Positions 8,491 through 17,701 of a DNA stretch of 64,000 nt are shown here, piece by piece. This stretch comes from JAVBJV01 sp031546815 (GTDB lineage Bacteria > Pseudomonadota > Alphaproteobacteria > Acetobacterales > Acetobacteraceae). The stretch covers positions 83,803-147,802 of the forward strand of contig JAVBJV010000018.1 in assembly GCA_031546815.1 (NCBI GenBank), written 5' to 3'. The first letter of the stretch is position 1. Every line of letters starts with the position of its first letter. Both the position numbers and the translations under genes were made by a program. The notes beneath the pieces are model-generated. The model saw only the letters and a list, made by a program, of their open reading frames with translations. It was not told the DNA's origin and did no database searches.

Positions 8491-10065
8491 ATGACCGACA
8501 TCATTTCCATCCGCCGCGCGCTGATTTCCGTCTCCGACAAGACCGGCCTGGTCGAGTTCGGAAAATTCCTCGCCTCGAAGGGCGTCGAAATCCTGTCCAC
8601 CGGAGGCTCCGCGCGCACGCTGCGCGATGCCGGCGTGCCGGTAAAGGACGTGTCCGACCATACGGGCTTCCCCGAGATCCTCGACGGCCGCGTGAAGACG
8701 CTGGTGCCGCAGGTGCATGGCGGCATTCTGGGGCGGCGGGATCTGCCCGCGCATGTCGCGCAGATGGAAGAACACAATATCGCGCCGATCGATCTGGTCG
8801 CGGTGAACCTTTATCCGTTCGAAGCCACCGTCGCCGCGGGCGCGGGGTTCGACGACTGCATCGAAAACATCGATATCGGCGGCCCGGCGATGATCCGTGC
8901 GGCGGCCAAGAACCATGACTCGGTCGCGGTGCTGACCGACCCCGCCCATTACGCCGATGTGAAAGCCGCGATCGAGAACGCAGGCGGCACGGACAAGGCA
9001 CTGCGTCGCCGTCTGGCGGCCGAAGCCTATGCGCGCACGGCGTCGTACGACAGCGCGATCTCGAACTGGTTTGCCGCGCAGAACGGCGTGGCATTCCCGC
9101 CGCGCATGACGTTCGCAGGTGAACTGCGCCAGACCTTGCGTTACGGCGAAAACCCGCACCAGCAGGCGGCGTTCTATACCAACGACACGCGCTTTGGCGT
9201 GGCGACGGCGCAGCAGGTGCAGGGCAAGGAGCTGTCCTACAACAACCTGAACGACACCGACGCCGCATTCGAATGCGTGGCCGAGTTCGACGCCCCCGCC
9301 GTGGTGATCGTGAAGCACGCCAACCCATGCGGCGTGGCGACGGGGACCGACATGGCGGCAGCGTGGGATCTCGCGCTGCGCTGCGATCCGGTCTCGGCGT
9401 TCGGCGGCATCGTGGCGCTGAACCGCACGCTGGACGAAGCAGCGGCGGAAAAGATTGCGGCGATCTTTACCGAAGTGATCATCGCGCCCGACGCGACCGA
9501 AGGCGCGAAGGCGATCCTCGCCCGCAAGAAGAACCTGCGTCTGCTGCTGACCGGCGGCTTACCCGACCCGGTGGCACAGGGTGCGACGTTCAAGGCGCTG
9601 GCGGGCGGTTTCCTGGTGCAGTCGCGCGATGCGGGCCGCATTGAAGCCGCGGGCCTGAAGGTGGTGACGAAGCGCGCCCCCACACAGGCTGAACTGAATG
9701 ACATGATTTTTGCCTTCCGCGTCGGCAAGCACGTGAAGTCGAACGCGATCATCTACGCGAAGGACGGCGCGACGGTCGGTGTTGGTGCTGGCCAGATGAG
9801 CCGCGTGGACAGCGCGCGCATCGCCGCATGGAAAGCCGGAGAGGCCGCGAAGGTCGCCGGTCTTGCGGACAGCCTGACCAAGGGTTCGGTCGCGGCATCG
9901 GATGCGTTCTTCCCGTTTGCCGATGGTCTGGAAACCGTGGTCGGCGCTGGCGCCACAGCGGTGATCCAGCCGGGTGGATCGATGCGTGACAACGAAGTGA
10001 TCGAAGCGGCCGACAAGGCGGGCATCGCCATGGTGTTCACCGGCATGCGGCACTTCCGGCACTGA
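8491..10065 (+). CDS. purH: Bifunctional AICAR transformylase/IMP cyclohydrolase
   Basis: 524 residues of standard length. The N-terminal methylglyoxal-synthase-like IMP cyclohydrolase domain has RRALISVSDKTGLVEF and ILSTGGSARTLRDAGV. The C-terminal AICAR transformylase domain has RYGENPHQQAAFY and the catalytic Lys-His in VIVKHANPCGVATG, and ends with QPGGSMRDNEVIEAAD and FTGMRHFRH. It performs the last two steps of purine synthesis to IMP. It starts 14 bases after the glycosyltransferase, and its TGA overlaps the ATG of rmuC. Confidence 0.97.
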   Translation: MTDIISIRRALISVSDKTGLVEFGKFLASKGVEILSTGGSARTLRDAGVPVKDVSDHTGFPEILDGRVKTLVPQVHGGILGRRDLPAHVAQMEEHNIAPIDLVAVNLYPFEATVAAGAGFDDCIENIDIGGPAMIRAAAKNHDSVAVLTDPAHYADVKAAIENAGGTDKALRRRLAAEAYARTASYDSAISNWFAAQNGVAFPPRMTFAGELRQTLRYGENPHQQAAFYTNDTRFGVATAQQVQGKELSYNNLNDTDAAFECVAEFDAPAVVIVKHANPCGVATGTDMAAAWDLALRCDPVSAFGGIVALNRTLDEAAAEKIAAIFTEVIIAPDATEGAKAILARKKNLRLLLTGGLPDPVAQGATFKALAGGFLVQSRDAGRIEAAGLKVVTKRAPTQAELNDMIFAFRVGKHVKSNAIIYAKDGATVGVGAGQMSRVDSARIAAWKAGEAAKVAGLADSLTKGSVAASDAFFPFADGLETVVGAGATAVIQPGGSMRDNEVIEAADKAGIAMVFTGMRHFRH

Positions 10066-11279
10066 TGCGACAACTGGAAACAGTGCTCCCGGTCTGGCTG
10101 CCGCCCGAGATGGCGGTGGCCGCAGCAGTGGGGGCACTGTTTCTGGTGTTGCTGCTGATTCTGATCCTGCGTCGGCCATCGGTGCCGCCCGAACTGTTCC
10201 GCGAGATGGCGGTGCAGGGCGAACGCAACCAGCAACTGGCGTTTCAGATTGAACGCCTGTTCGATCAGACCAATCAACGCTTCCTCGATGTCAGCACCGG
10301 TGTGGCCGATGCGCTGCGCAAGCAGGCCGAGGGGCAGACATCGCTGCTGCATCAACAGCAGCGTACGGTTACCGAAAATCTGGCGGCTCAGAACGAACGC
10401 CTGAATGCGGCGCTCGATACGCTGAACCTGCGGCTGAACGCCAATGTGGTGGAACAGGCACAGCGCACGATGGCCTCGGTTGAGGAGCTTAAGCAGCGTC
10501 TGGCGGTGATCGATGCGGCGCAGCAGAGCATTGCGGCGCTGGGGCAGCAGGTCACGTCGCTGTCGATGGTGCTGGACAACAAGCAGACGCGCGGCGCGTT
10601 CGGTGAAGTGCAGCTGGCCAATCTGGTGCAGGACATCATGCCGGCCGAGGGCTACGCATTCCAGCATAAGCTGTCGAACAACACGCGCTGCGACTGTCTG
10701 GTCAAACTGCCGCAGCCGCCCGGCCCGATTGCTATTGACAGCAAGTTCCCGCTGGAAGGTTTTCAGGCCCTGCGCAGCGCGGAAGACGATGCCGCCCGCA
10801 AGATCGCCACGCAACGCTTCGTGACCGATATCCGCCGTCACATCGACGACATCTCCAGCAAATACATCATCGAGGGTGAAACCGCCGATGGTGCGGTGAT
10901 GTTCGTGCCGAGCGAGGCCGTCTACGCCGAACTGCACGTGAACCACAGCGCGCTGGTCAGCGAGTCACACCGCAAGAAGGTGTTCATCGCCAGCCCCAAC
11001 ACGCTGGCGGCCTTGCTGCACACCATGCGCGCCGTGATGCGCGATGTGCGCATGCGCGAGGAAGCCGCCAGCATCCAGAAGATTGTCGGTATGTTGCTGG
11101 ACGACGTGGCGCGCCTGGGCGACCGGGTTGGCAAACTGCGTCAGCATTTCGGACAGGCCGAGAAAGATATCGAGGATATCGAGAAGTCCACGCGCTCCAT
11201 CGCGGGTCGTGGGGACCGGATCCTGAAGATCGAAGTGGACGAGGTTGGGATCACGCCACCGTTACCACGGGGCGAATAA
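10065..11279 (+). CDS. rmuC: DNA recombination protein RmuC
   Basis: 404 residues. One N-terminal transmembrane segment (about 17-37) is followed by a long Gln-rich coiled coil (about 50-180) and then the RmuC domain, with TRGAFGEVQLANLVQDI, IDSKFPLEGF and VMFVPSEAVYAEL. RmuC is a predicted membrane-anchored nuclease-fold protein that limits DNA inversions at short inverted repeats. Start and purH stop overlap (TGATG). The last 15 residues fall outside the conserved domain. Confidence 0.92.
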   Translation: MRQLETVLPVWLPPEMAVAAAVGALFLVLLLILILRRPSVPPELFREMAVQGERNQQLAFQIERLFDQTNQRFLDVSTGVADALRKQAEGQTSLLHQQQRTVTENLAAQNERLNAALDTLNLRLNANVVEQAQRTMASVEELKQRLAVIDAAQQSIAALGQQVTSLSMVLDNKQTRGAFGEVQLANLVQDIMPAEGYAFQHKLSNNTRCDCLVKLPQPPGPIAIDSKFPLEGFQALRSAEDDAARKIATQRFVTDIRRHIDDISSKYIIEGETADGAVMFVPSEAVYAELHVNHSALVSESHRKKVFIASPNTLAALLHTMRAVMRDVRMREEAASIQKIVGMLLDDVARLGDRVGKLRQHFGQAEKDIEDIEKSTRSIAGRGDRILKIEVDEVGITPPLPRGE

Positions 11280-11361
11280 CCTTCCGCTTGCTACATCGGA
11301 ACATCCGCGTAATCATTCCTTTCAACCGGCGGCAAAAGCCGGAGCGAGGGGGAGATAGTCC

Positions 11362-12342
11362 ATGCAGAGACGACACGTCTTGCTGGGGGGCGCGGCTTTG
11401 GCTGCCGTCATGGGTTCTCGGAACACATACGCCCAGTCCGATTGGCCGTCGCGGCCGGTGCGGTTTATCGCTGGCGGAAATGCCGGCGGCGCATCGGACA
11501 TTGTGCTGCGGGTGATCGAAGCGAAGCTGCGTGAAAAACTGGGTCAGCCGGTTATCATTGAACCGAAGCCTGGTGCAGGTGGCATGGTCGGGGCCGAGTA
11601 TGTCGGGCGCGCACCGGCGGATGGTTATACGTTCTACATCAACCACATTGCCTCGCACGGCATCGGACCGACGCTGTATGGACGCATGCTGTCGTTCGAT
11701 CCGCTGAAGGACGTGCCCGGCGTGGTGCGTCTGGCAACGATGCCGAACGTGCTGATCGTGCACCCCGATCTTCCCGTGCGTAATCCGAAAGAGCTGGCCG
11801 CTTATATCCGCGCCAATCCAACCAAGGGGATGTTCTCGTCCTCGGGCGCGGGCACCACGTCGCATCTGGCCGGGTTGCTGTTCGGGATGCGCATGGGGGT
11901 GACCGTCACGCATGTCCCCTATCGCGGCACTGCGCCGGCGATGAGCGCGGTGATGGCGGGCGAGGTGCTGTTCGCCATCGACAATGCCCCCGCATCGCGC
12001 CAGCAGGTGCTGGGCGGCATGTTGCGCGCGCTGGGCGTCAGTTCGGCGCAGCGTTCGGCGACGATGCCGGAACTGCTGACATTGCAGGAACAGGGCGTGC
12101 CCGATTTCGACGTGTCGTCGTGGTACGGCATTGCGACCGCGGCGAACGTGCCGCCCGCGATTGTTGCGCGGCTGTGCAACGTGGCGATCGAAGCTTTGCG
12201 CGATGCGGATGTCGTCAGACGCTATCGTGAATTTGGTGCCGACATCGCGCCGATGGATACCGCAACCTATAATACCTTCATGGCGGCCGAGAAGGCGCGC
12301 TGGGCGCCGATCGTCCGGGCGTCGGGCGCTGTGACGGGGTAA
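11362..12342 (+). CDS. TctC/Bug family periplasmic solute-binding protein
   Basis: 326 residues with a Tat-like leader (RRHVLLGGAALAAVMG) ending near the YAQ cleavage site. The mature protein has the Bug pattern WPSRPVRFIAGGNAGGASDI, GGMVGAEYVGRAPADGYTFY, HVPYRGTAPAMSAVMAG and FDVSSWYGI. These receptors bind carboxylates for tripartite tricarboxylate transporters or act in sensing. No tctA/tctB genes are nearby, which is usual for Bug proteins. A GGGGGAG sequence precedes the start. It is clearly more diverged than the two TctC copies at 51.8-53.9 kb. Confidence 0.92.
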   Translation: MQRRHVLLGGAALAAVMGSRNTYAQSDWPSRPVRFIAGGNAGGASDIVLRVIEAKLREKLGQPVIIEPKPGAGGMVGAEYVGRAPADGYTFYINHIASHGIGPTLYGRMLSFDPLKDVPGVVRLATMPNVLIVHPDLPVRNPKELAAYIRANPTKGMFSSSGAGTTSHLAGLLFGMRMGVTVTHVPYRGTAPAMSAVMAGEVLFAIDNAPASRQQVLGGMLRALGVSSAQRSATMPELLTLQEQGVPDFDVSSWYGIATAANVPPAIVARLCNVAIEALRDADVVRRYREFGADIAPMDTATYNTFMAAEKARWAPIVRASGAVTG

Positions 12343-12414
12343 TTGCACGGTCTGGCGTTGTCTGCGTTGCCGTGACAAGCTCGACACATAACGTCCGCAA
12401 GAGGGGAAAGATCA

Positions 12415-13743
12415 ATGAGCCGTGTTCTGCATCGCACACTCCGCAGCCTGCCCGAACGTGCGGTAGGGGGTGAGGGGATCTATCTGATTGCTGCTGACGG
12501 GCGACGCATCATCGATGGGTCGGGTGGGGCAGCCGTGGCATGTCTTGGTCACGGGCATCCGCGCGTTGTCGCGGCGATCAAGGAACAGGCGGACAAACTC
12601 AGCTATGCGCATACGGGATTCTTCACCACCGACAGCGCCGAACAGCTCGCCGATATATTGCTGACCGGGGAGCCGGGCGGCCTTACGCACGCGTATTTCT
12701 GCTCGTCGGGGTCCGAGGGTGTGGAAGCGGCGCTGAAACTGGCGCGGCAGTATTTTGTCGAGGCAGGGCAGCCGCAGCGCACGCGGTATATTGCGCGCTT
12801 GCAGTCCTATCATGGCAACACGCTGGGCGCGCTGGGGCTGGGCGGCAACATGATGCGGCGGAAGATGTATGCGCCGGTGCTGGCCGATGCGTTCAGCCAT
12901 GTGACGCCCGCGTTCGCTTACCGGTTCCAGCAGGATGGCGAAACCGAAGTGGCCTTCGTGCAGCGTCTGGCCGATGAACTGGAAGCGGAATTCCAGCGCC
13001 TCGGCCCGCAGAACGTGATTGCGTTCTGTGCCGAACCGGTGGTCGGCGCGACGGCGGGCTGTGTGGCGGCGCCGGCCGGGTATTTCAAGGCGATGCGCGA
13101 AGTGTGCGACCGGCACGGCGCGTTGCTGATTCTCGACGAAGTGATGTGCGGCATGGGGCGCACCGGCACGATGCATGCCTGGGAACAGGAAGGTGTAGTG
13201 CCGGACATCCAGATCATCGCCAAAGGTCTGGGCGGTGGCTATCAGCCGATCGGCGCGGTGCTGGTCTCGGGGCGCGTGATCGATGCGCTGCGCAAGGGAT
13301 CGGGTGCGTTCATGCACGGGCATACGTATCAGGCGCATCCCATGGCGTGTGCGGCGGCGCTGGCGGTGCAGAAAACCATCCGCGAAGAAAACCTGTTGGA
13401 TAATGTTCGCGTAATGGGCGCATTGCTAGAAGCGAAAATGAACGACAGGTTTGGTAATCACGCGCATGTTGGCGATGTGCGCGGTCGTGGCTTGTTCTGG
13501 GCGATCGAGCTGGTGCAGGATCGTGCCAGCAAGGCTGTGTTCGATCCTGCGATCAAGTTGAACGACAAGATCAAACAGGAAGCATTCGACCGCGGTCTGG
13601 CATGTTACCCGATGGGTGGCACGATCGATGGTGTGCGTGGCGATCATGTGATTCTGGCACCACCCTATATTTCGACCGCCGACGAGGTCGAACGTATGGT
13701 GGCAATTCTGGGAGACGCGGTCGAAGCGGCATTGCCCAAATAA
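12415..13743 (+). CDS. Class III (PLP-dependent) aminotransferase
   Basis: 442 residues with fold type I, class III motifs: GSGGAAVACLGHGHP, CSSGSEGVEAALKLARQY, SYHGNTLGALGLGGN, the cofactor Asp in LLILDEVMCGMGRTG, and the PLP lysine in IIAKGLGGGYQPIGAV (about residue 270). Such enzymes move amino groups between omega-amino acids or diamines and keto acids; the substrate is not evident. A strong AGAGGGGA ribosome-binding site precedes ATG 12415. It stands between a TctC receptor and three amino-acid-binding proteins, which suggests a role in using an imported amino compound (inference). Confidence 0.9.
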   Translation: MSRVLHRTLRSLPERAVGGEGIYLIAADGRRIIDGSGGAAVACLGHGHPRVVAAIKEQADKLSYAHTGFFTTDSAEQLADILLTGEPGGLTHAYFCSSGSEGVEAALKLARQYFVEAGQPQRTRYIARLQSYHGNTLGALGLGGNMMRRKMYAPVLADAFSHVTPAFAYRFQQDGETEVAFVQRLADELEAEFQRLGPQNVIAFCAEPVVGATAGCVAAPAGYFKAMREVCDRHGALLILDEVMCGMGRTGTMHAWEQEGVVPDIQIIAKGLGGGYQPIGAVLVSGRVIDALRKGSGAFMHGHTYQAHPMACAAALAVQKTIREENLLDNVRVMGALLEAKMNDRFGNHAHVGDVRGRGLFWAIELVQDRASKAVFDPAIKLNDKIKQEAFDRGLACYPMGGTIDGVRGDHVILAPPYISTADEVERMVAILGDAVEAALPK

Positions 13744-13772
13744 AAACAGGCGACCAAGGGAGAACGACAAGA

Positions 13773-14780
13773 ATGAAACGCTTACTGATAGCTCTGGCTG
13801 TTGCCTTGCCCATGGCGGCACAGGCGGCGACGCTGGATACGGTGCGGCAGCGTGGGCAGCTGATCTGCGGTGTGTCGGGTAACTTTGCGGGCTTCGCAGT
13901 GCCGGATGCGCAGGGCGTGATGCGCGGGATCGATGCCGATTATTGTCGTGCCATTGCCGCAGCAACGCTGGGCGATGCAACGAAGGTGCGTTTCGTGACG
14001 CTCACGGCGCAGAACCGTTTCACCGCGTTGCAGTCGGGCGAGATCGATGTGCTGCTGCGTAACTCCACGCAGACCTTCCAGCGCGATAACAGCATCGGGC
14101 TGGAAAGCGGGCCGGTCAGTTATTACGACGGTCAGGGCTTTGCCGTGCGTCGTGAATCGGGCGCCAAGAAAGTGGCCGACCTGAACGGCGCCACGATCTG
14201 CGTGATCCAGGGCACGACGCACGAACTGAATCTGGCCGACACATTCCGCGCGCGCGGTATGACGTTCCAGCCGGTGGTGTTCGAACGGCTCGACACGATG
14301 TACGAAGCGTTCTTCAGCGGTCGTTGCGACGTGGTGTCGCAGGATGCCAGCGCGCTGGCAGGCTCGCTCGCCACGCTGGCACAGGATGCGTCGAAATACG
14401 AAATCATGGCCGAGACCATCAGCAAGGAACCGCTGGGTCCGTTCACGCGCCGTGGTGACGAACAGTGGACGCATATTGTCCGCTGGGTGCACCAGGGGCT
14501 GGTGGAAGCCGAGGAACTCGGCGTGACACAGGGCAACGTTGCCGAACAGCTAGGCTCCTCGCAGAACCCCACCGTGCAGCGCATGCTGGGCCGCACGGGT
14601 GAATTCGGCAAGGCGCTGGGGCTGGATGGCGCGTGGATGGTGAATGTCCTGAAAGCGGTCGGCAATTACGGTGAAGTGTTCAACCGCAATCTCGGCGCGG
14701 CCAGCCCGCTGCGTCTGCCGCGTGGGCAGAATGCGCTGTGGACCAATGGCGGGCTGATGTACGCAACGCCGTTCCGGTAA
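13773..14780 (+). CDS. AapJ-type amino acid ABC transporter substrate-binding protein, copy 1
   Basis: 335 residues with a Sec signal peptide (KRLLIALAVALPMAAQAA). The mature protein matches the general L-amino-acid receptor AapJ: TLDTVRQRGQLICGVSG, GVMRGIDADYCRAIAAA, RFTALQSGEIDVLLRN, YYDGQGFAV, DEQWTHIVRWV, the Asn/Pro-rich NPTVQRMLGRTGEFGKALG and the C-terminal LRLPRGQNALWTNGGLMYA. ATG 13773 fits the signal peptide; the longer upstream frame overlaps the aminotransferase. This is the first of three tandem paralogues of identical length. No AapQ, AapM or AapP genes are adjacent. It is followed by a terminator. Confidence 0.92.
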   Translation: MKRLLIALAVALPMAAQAATLDTVRQRGQLICGVSGNFAGFAVPDAQGVMRGIDADYCRAIAAATLGDATKVRFVTLTAQNRFTALQSGEIDVLLRNSTQTFQRDNSIGLESGPVSYYDGQGFAVRRESGAKKVADLNGATICVIQGTTHELNLADTFRARGMTFQPVVFERLDTMYEAFFSGRCDVVSQDASALAGSLATLAQDASKYEIMAETISKEPLGPFTRRGDEQWTHIVRWVHQGLVEAEELGVTQGNVAEQLGSSQNPTVQRMLGRTGEFGKALGLDGAWMVNVLKAVGNYGEVFNRNLGAASPLRLPRGQNALWTNGGLMYATPFR

Positions 14781-14800
14781 TGACGGTTTCGTGATGCAGC

Positions 14801-14834
14801 AAGCGGCGGCTCTGAGAAGGGCCGCCGCTTTTTT
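14801..14834 (+). terminator. Rho-independent terminator after AapJ copy 1
   Basis: AAGCGGCGGC (14801-14810) pairs with GCCGCCGCTT (14821-14830) around a ten-base loop and runs into TTTTGC. It ends the copy 1 transcript before copy 2. Confidence 0.85.
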
Positions 14835-14888
14835 GCTTCGCATATGGAAAGAACCGTGCTGGACTTTAAAAAAAACGGGAGGACTTCA

Positions 14889-15896
14889 ATGAAGCGTTTC
14901 ATGTTGATCATGGCTCTGGCGTTGCTGCCCCTCACTGCAAAGGCTGGAATTCTCGATACAGTGCGCGAGCGTGGACAGGTGGTCTGCGGTGTTTCGGGCA
15001 CGGTTGCCGGTTTTGCATTCCCGGACTCGCAAGGCGTGATGCGCGGGCTGGATGCGGATTACTGCCGTGCCATTGCCGCCGCCATATTTGGTGATCCGAA
15101 CAAGGTGCGCTTCATGCCGCTGACCGCCGCCGCGCGGTTTACGGCGTTGCAGTCGTCGGAAGTGGATGTGCTGGTCCGCAACACCACGCTCAGCTTCCTG
15201 CGTGACAACATGGTCGGGCTGGAAATCGGCGCGGTGAATTTCTACGACGGGCAAGGCTTTCTGGTGCGGAGTGACAGTGGTGCGAAAACAGTCGCCGACC
15301 TGAACGGCTCCACCATCTGCATGTCGCAGGGGTCGACGCACGAACTGAACATCAGCGACCTTTTCCGCACGCGCAACATGACCTTCAAGCCGGTGATCAT
15401 GGAGCAGTACAACGCATTGGTGGAAACATTCCTCGCCGGTCGGTGCGATGTGATGACGCAGGATGTCAGCGCGTTGGCGGGGATCATCAGCCGTGCGCCG
15501 GATCCGTCGCGATACATGATCCTGCCGGGCGCGATCAGCAAGGAACCGCTGGGCATCATGACGCGCCGTGGTGACGAGCAGTGGACGCACATGCTGCGCT
15601 GGGTCCACAACGCGCTGGTCGAAGCGGAAGAACTGGGCGTGACGCGGGCGAACGTGAGCGAACAGCTTGCGTCGTCGACGAATCCCACGGTGCAGCGTCT
15701 GCTGGGGCGCACGGGTGAATTCGGCAAGGCGCTGGGGCTTTCGAACGACTGGGCGGTGAATGTGATCAAGGCGGTCGGCAATTACGGCGAGATCTTCAAC
15801 CGCAATGTCGGCCCCGACAGTCCGCTGCGTCTGCCGCGTGGTCAGAACGCGTTGTGGACCAATGGCGGGCTGATGTACGCGATTCCGTTCCGCTGA
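14889..15896 (+). CDS. AapJ-type amino acid-binding protein, copy 2
   Basis: 335 residues with signal peptide KRFMLIMALALLPLTAKA. It is colinear with copies 1 and 3 (GILDTVRERGQVVCGVSG, GLDADYCRAIAAAIFG, SSEVDVLVRNTTLSFLRDN, LRLPRGQNALWTNGGLMYAI). Differences cluster in the presumed ligand-contact segments: LEIGAVNFYDGQGFLV and ICMSQGSTHELNISDLF against ICVIQGTTHELNLADTF in copy 1. That suggests a changed specificity, but this is inference. GGGAGGA lies about seven bases upstream of ATG 14889. It receives no obvious readthrough because a terminator separates it from copy 1. Confidence 0.92.
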   Translation: MKRFMLIMALALLPLTAKAGILDTVRERGQVVCGVSGTVAGFAFPDSQGVMRGLDADYCRAIAAAIFGDPNKVRFMPLTAAARFTALQSSEVDVLVRNTTLSFLRDNMVGLEIGAVNFYDGQGFLVRSDSGAKTVADLNGSTICMSQGSTHELNISDLFRTRNMTFKPVIMEQYNALVETFLAGRCDVMTQDVSALAGIISRAPDPSRYMILPGAISKEPLGIMTRRGDEQWTHMLRWVHNALVEAEELGVTRANVSEQLASSTNPTVQRLLGRTGEFGKALGLSNDWAVNVIKAVGNYGEIFNRNVGPDSPLRLPRGQNALWTNGGLMYAIPFR

Positions 15897-15919
15897 AACT
15901 TTCTCTTTCGGGCGACGCC

Positions 15920-15952
15920 AAGAGCCGGTCTGTGCTGTGTGGATCGGCTCTT
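15920..15952 (+). terminator. Terminator-like hairpin after AapJ copy 2
   Basis: AAGAGCCG (15920-15927) pairs with CGGCTCTT (15945-15952) around a 17-base loop. No clean run of T follows at once, although ATCTTTTTG appears about 12 bases later. Probable terminator or mRNA-stabilising hairpin. Confidence 0.5.
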
Positions 15953-16043
15953 GTGCGATGAAAATCTTTTTGCATCGGAATTTTTGACGGCACTTTGAAA
16001 ACCGGTTTCTCTGTTGCCAGTTTTAAAAAAACCGGAGCCAAGA

Positions 16044-17051
16044 ATGAAGCGCCTGTTCCTTGCTGTTATCGGCCTGCTGGCCATATCCGATCTTGTGCAT
16101 GCCAGCACATTGGAGACCGTGCGTCAGCGTGGCGAACTGGTCTGCGGTGTGTCGGGCACGATTGCCGGATTTGCGACACCGGATGCGCAGGGCGTGATGC
16201 GCGGGCTGGACGCCGATTACTGCCGCGCGATTGCAGCTGCGGTGCTGGGCAATCCGGACAAGGTACGCTTCGTCAGCCTGACCGCGCCGGTGCGTTTCAC
16301 TGCCGCGCAGTCGGGCGAAGTGGATGTGCTGGTGCGCAACACCACCACCACATTCCAGCGCGATAACGGCATCGGGCTTGAAGGCGGTCCGGTGTATTTC
16401 TACGACGGGCAGGGCTTTCTGGTGCGGCGCGACAGCGGTGCGAAGAAGATCGCCGATCTGGCCGGTGCCAGCATCTGCGTGACGCAAGGTTCGACGCACG
16501 AGTTGAACATCACCGACTGGTTCCGTCGCAACAACCTGACCTTCCAGCCGGTGGTGCTCGATCGCTACGAGGCGGTGGCTGAGGCGTTCTATGCCGGGCG
16601 TTGCGACGCGGTGACGCTCGACATCAGCGCAGCGGCGGGGCTGGCGGCGAATGCGCCGGATCCGTCGCGGTACGAAATTCTGCCCGAGGCGATCAGCAAG
16701 GAACCGCTCTCCCCGTTCACGCGTCGTGGTGACGAACAGTGGACGCACATTGTGCGCTGGGTTCACAACGCGCTGGTCGAAGCAGAGGAACTGGGTGTGA
16801 CGCAGGCCAATCTGAACGAACAGGCATCGTCGCAGAACCCGACTGTGCAGCGTCTGCTGGGCCGCACTGGTGAATTCGGCAAGACGCTGGGACTGTCGAA
16901 CGATTGGGCGGTGAATGCGATCAAGGCGGTTGGCAATTACGGCGAGGTCTTCAACCGCAATGTTGGCCCCAACAGCCCGCTGCGCCTGCCACGTGGCCAG
17001 AACGCGCTGTGGAGCAATGGTGGTCTGCTTTACGCAACGCCGTTCCGGTAA
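16044..17051 (+). CDS. AapJ-type amino acid-binding protein, copy 3
   Basis: 335 residues with signal peptide KRLFLAVIGLLAISDLVHA. It follows the same plan as copies 1 and 2: STLETVRQRGELVCGVSG, GLDADYCRAIAAAVLGNPDK, NTTTTFQRDNGIGLEGGP, ISKEPLSPFTRRGDEQWTHI, LRLPRGQNALWSNGG. One residue is missing in the NLNEQASSQNP region relative to its paralogues. ATG 16044 follows a GGAG eight bases upstream and fits the signal peptide; the longer frame from 16014 is less likely. No permease or ATPase follows; the next gene is recR on the other strand. Confidence 0.92.
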   Translation: MKRLFLAVIGLLAISDLVHASTLETVRQRGELVCGVSGTIAGFATPDAQGVMRGLDADYCRAIAAAVLGNPDKVRFVSLTAPVRFTAAQSGEVDVLVRNTTTTFQRDNGIGLEGGPVYFYDGQGFLVRRDSGAKKIADLAGASICVTQGSTHELNITDWFRRNNLTFQPVVLDRYEAVAEAFYAGRCDAVTLDISAAAGLAANAPDPSRYEILPEAISKEPLSPFTRRGDEQWTHIVRWVHNALVEAEELGVTQANLNEQASSQNPTVQRLLGRTGEFGKTLGLSNDWAVNAIKAVGNYGEVFNRNVGPNSPLRLPRGQNALWSNGGLLYATPFR

Positions 17052-17063
17052 ATCATGGGCTGT

Positions 17064-17098
17064 GTCGAGCTTCAGTTCCGACTGAGCTGAAGCTCGAC
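17064..17098. terminator. Perfect 12-bp hairpin between converging genes
   Basis: GTCGAGCTTCAG (17064-17075) and CTGAAGCTCGAC (17087-17098) are exact reverse complements with an 11-base spacer. They lie between the converging AapJ copy 3 and recR. There is no T-run on either side, so it may be a bidirectional terminator of weak type or an interspersed palindrome. Confidence 0.5.
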
Positions 17099-17103
17099 TG
17101 GTC

Positions 17104-17691
17104 CTAATGCCTGGCCCGCATGGCGGCGGCCAAAGTGCCGTCGTCGAGGATATCCAGCGCGCCGCCAATGGGAACGCCCTGTGCAACACGGGTGACGGCC
17201 ACATTGGAAGCGTGCAACTGGTCGGCCAGAAAATGCGCCGTGGTCTGCCCGTCCACAGTCGCCGACAGTGCCAGGATAACTTCCGACACACCGCCCGCCG
17301 CGACGCGCTGTAACAGCGTGCTGATGTTCAGATCTTCCGGACGCACACCGGCCAGTGCCGACAGCGTCCCCCCCAGCACGTGATACACGCCGCGATGCAC
17401 ATGCGCGCGTTCCAGCGCCCACAGATCGCCCACACCTTCCACCACGCAGATCAGCGTACGATCCCGCCGGTTATCAAGGCAGATCGTGCACGGGTCCTGG
17501 CTGTCCAGATTGCCGCATTGCGTGCAGCGACGCACGGCGCGTGCCGCGTCCTGCAACGCATTGGCCAGCGGCAGCATCAGTGCCTCCGGCTTTTGCAACA
17601 TGCGCAGCGCAGCACGACGCGCACTGCGCGGGCCAAAGCCGGGCAGGCGCATCAGCAGCCCGATCAGATGCTCGATTTCAGGCCCGGTCAT
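17104..17691 (-). CDS. recR: Recombination mediator RecR
   Basis: 195 residues, normal length. The helix-hairpin-helix MRLPGFGPRSARRAALRML (about 13-31) is followed by the zinc finger CTQCGNLDSQDPCTICLD (about 56-73) and a Toprim domain opening with LICVVEGVGDLWALE. RecR works with RecF/RecO to load RecA at gaps. It is the last gene of the dnaX-ebfC-recR run, 10 bases after ebfC. Confidence 0.96.
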   Translation of the reverse strand: MTGPEIEHLIGLLMRLPGFGPRSARRAALRMLQKPEALMLPLANALQDAARAVRRCTQCGNLDSQDPCTICLDNRRDRTLICVVEGVGDLWALERAHVHRGVYHVLGGTLSALAGVRPEDLNISTLLQRVAAGGVSEVILALSATVDGQTTAHFLADQLHASNVAVTRVAQGVPIGGALDILDDGTLAAAMRARH

Positions 17692-17701
17692 TGTGTGTGG
17701 G

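Noticed and set aside
17064..17098. tRNA or attachment site near recR
   Set aside because: The perfect 12-bp palindrome is only a hairpin; there is no tRNA cloverleaf and no integrase gene in the window.
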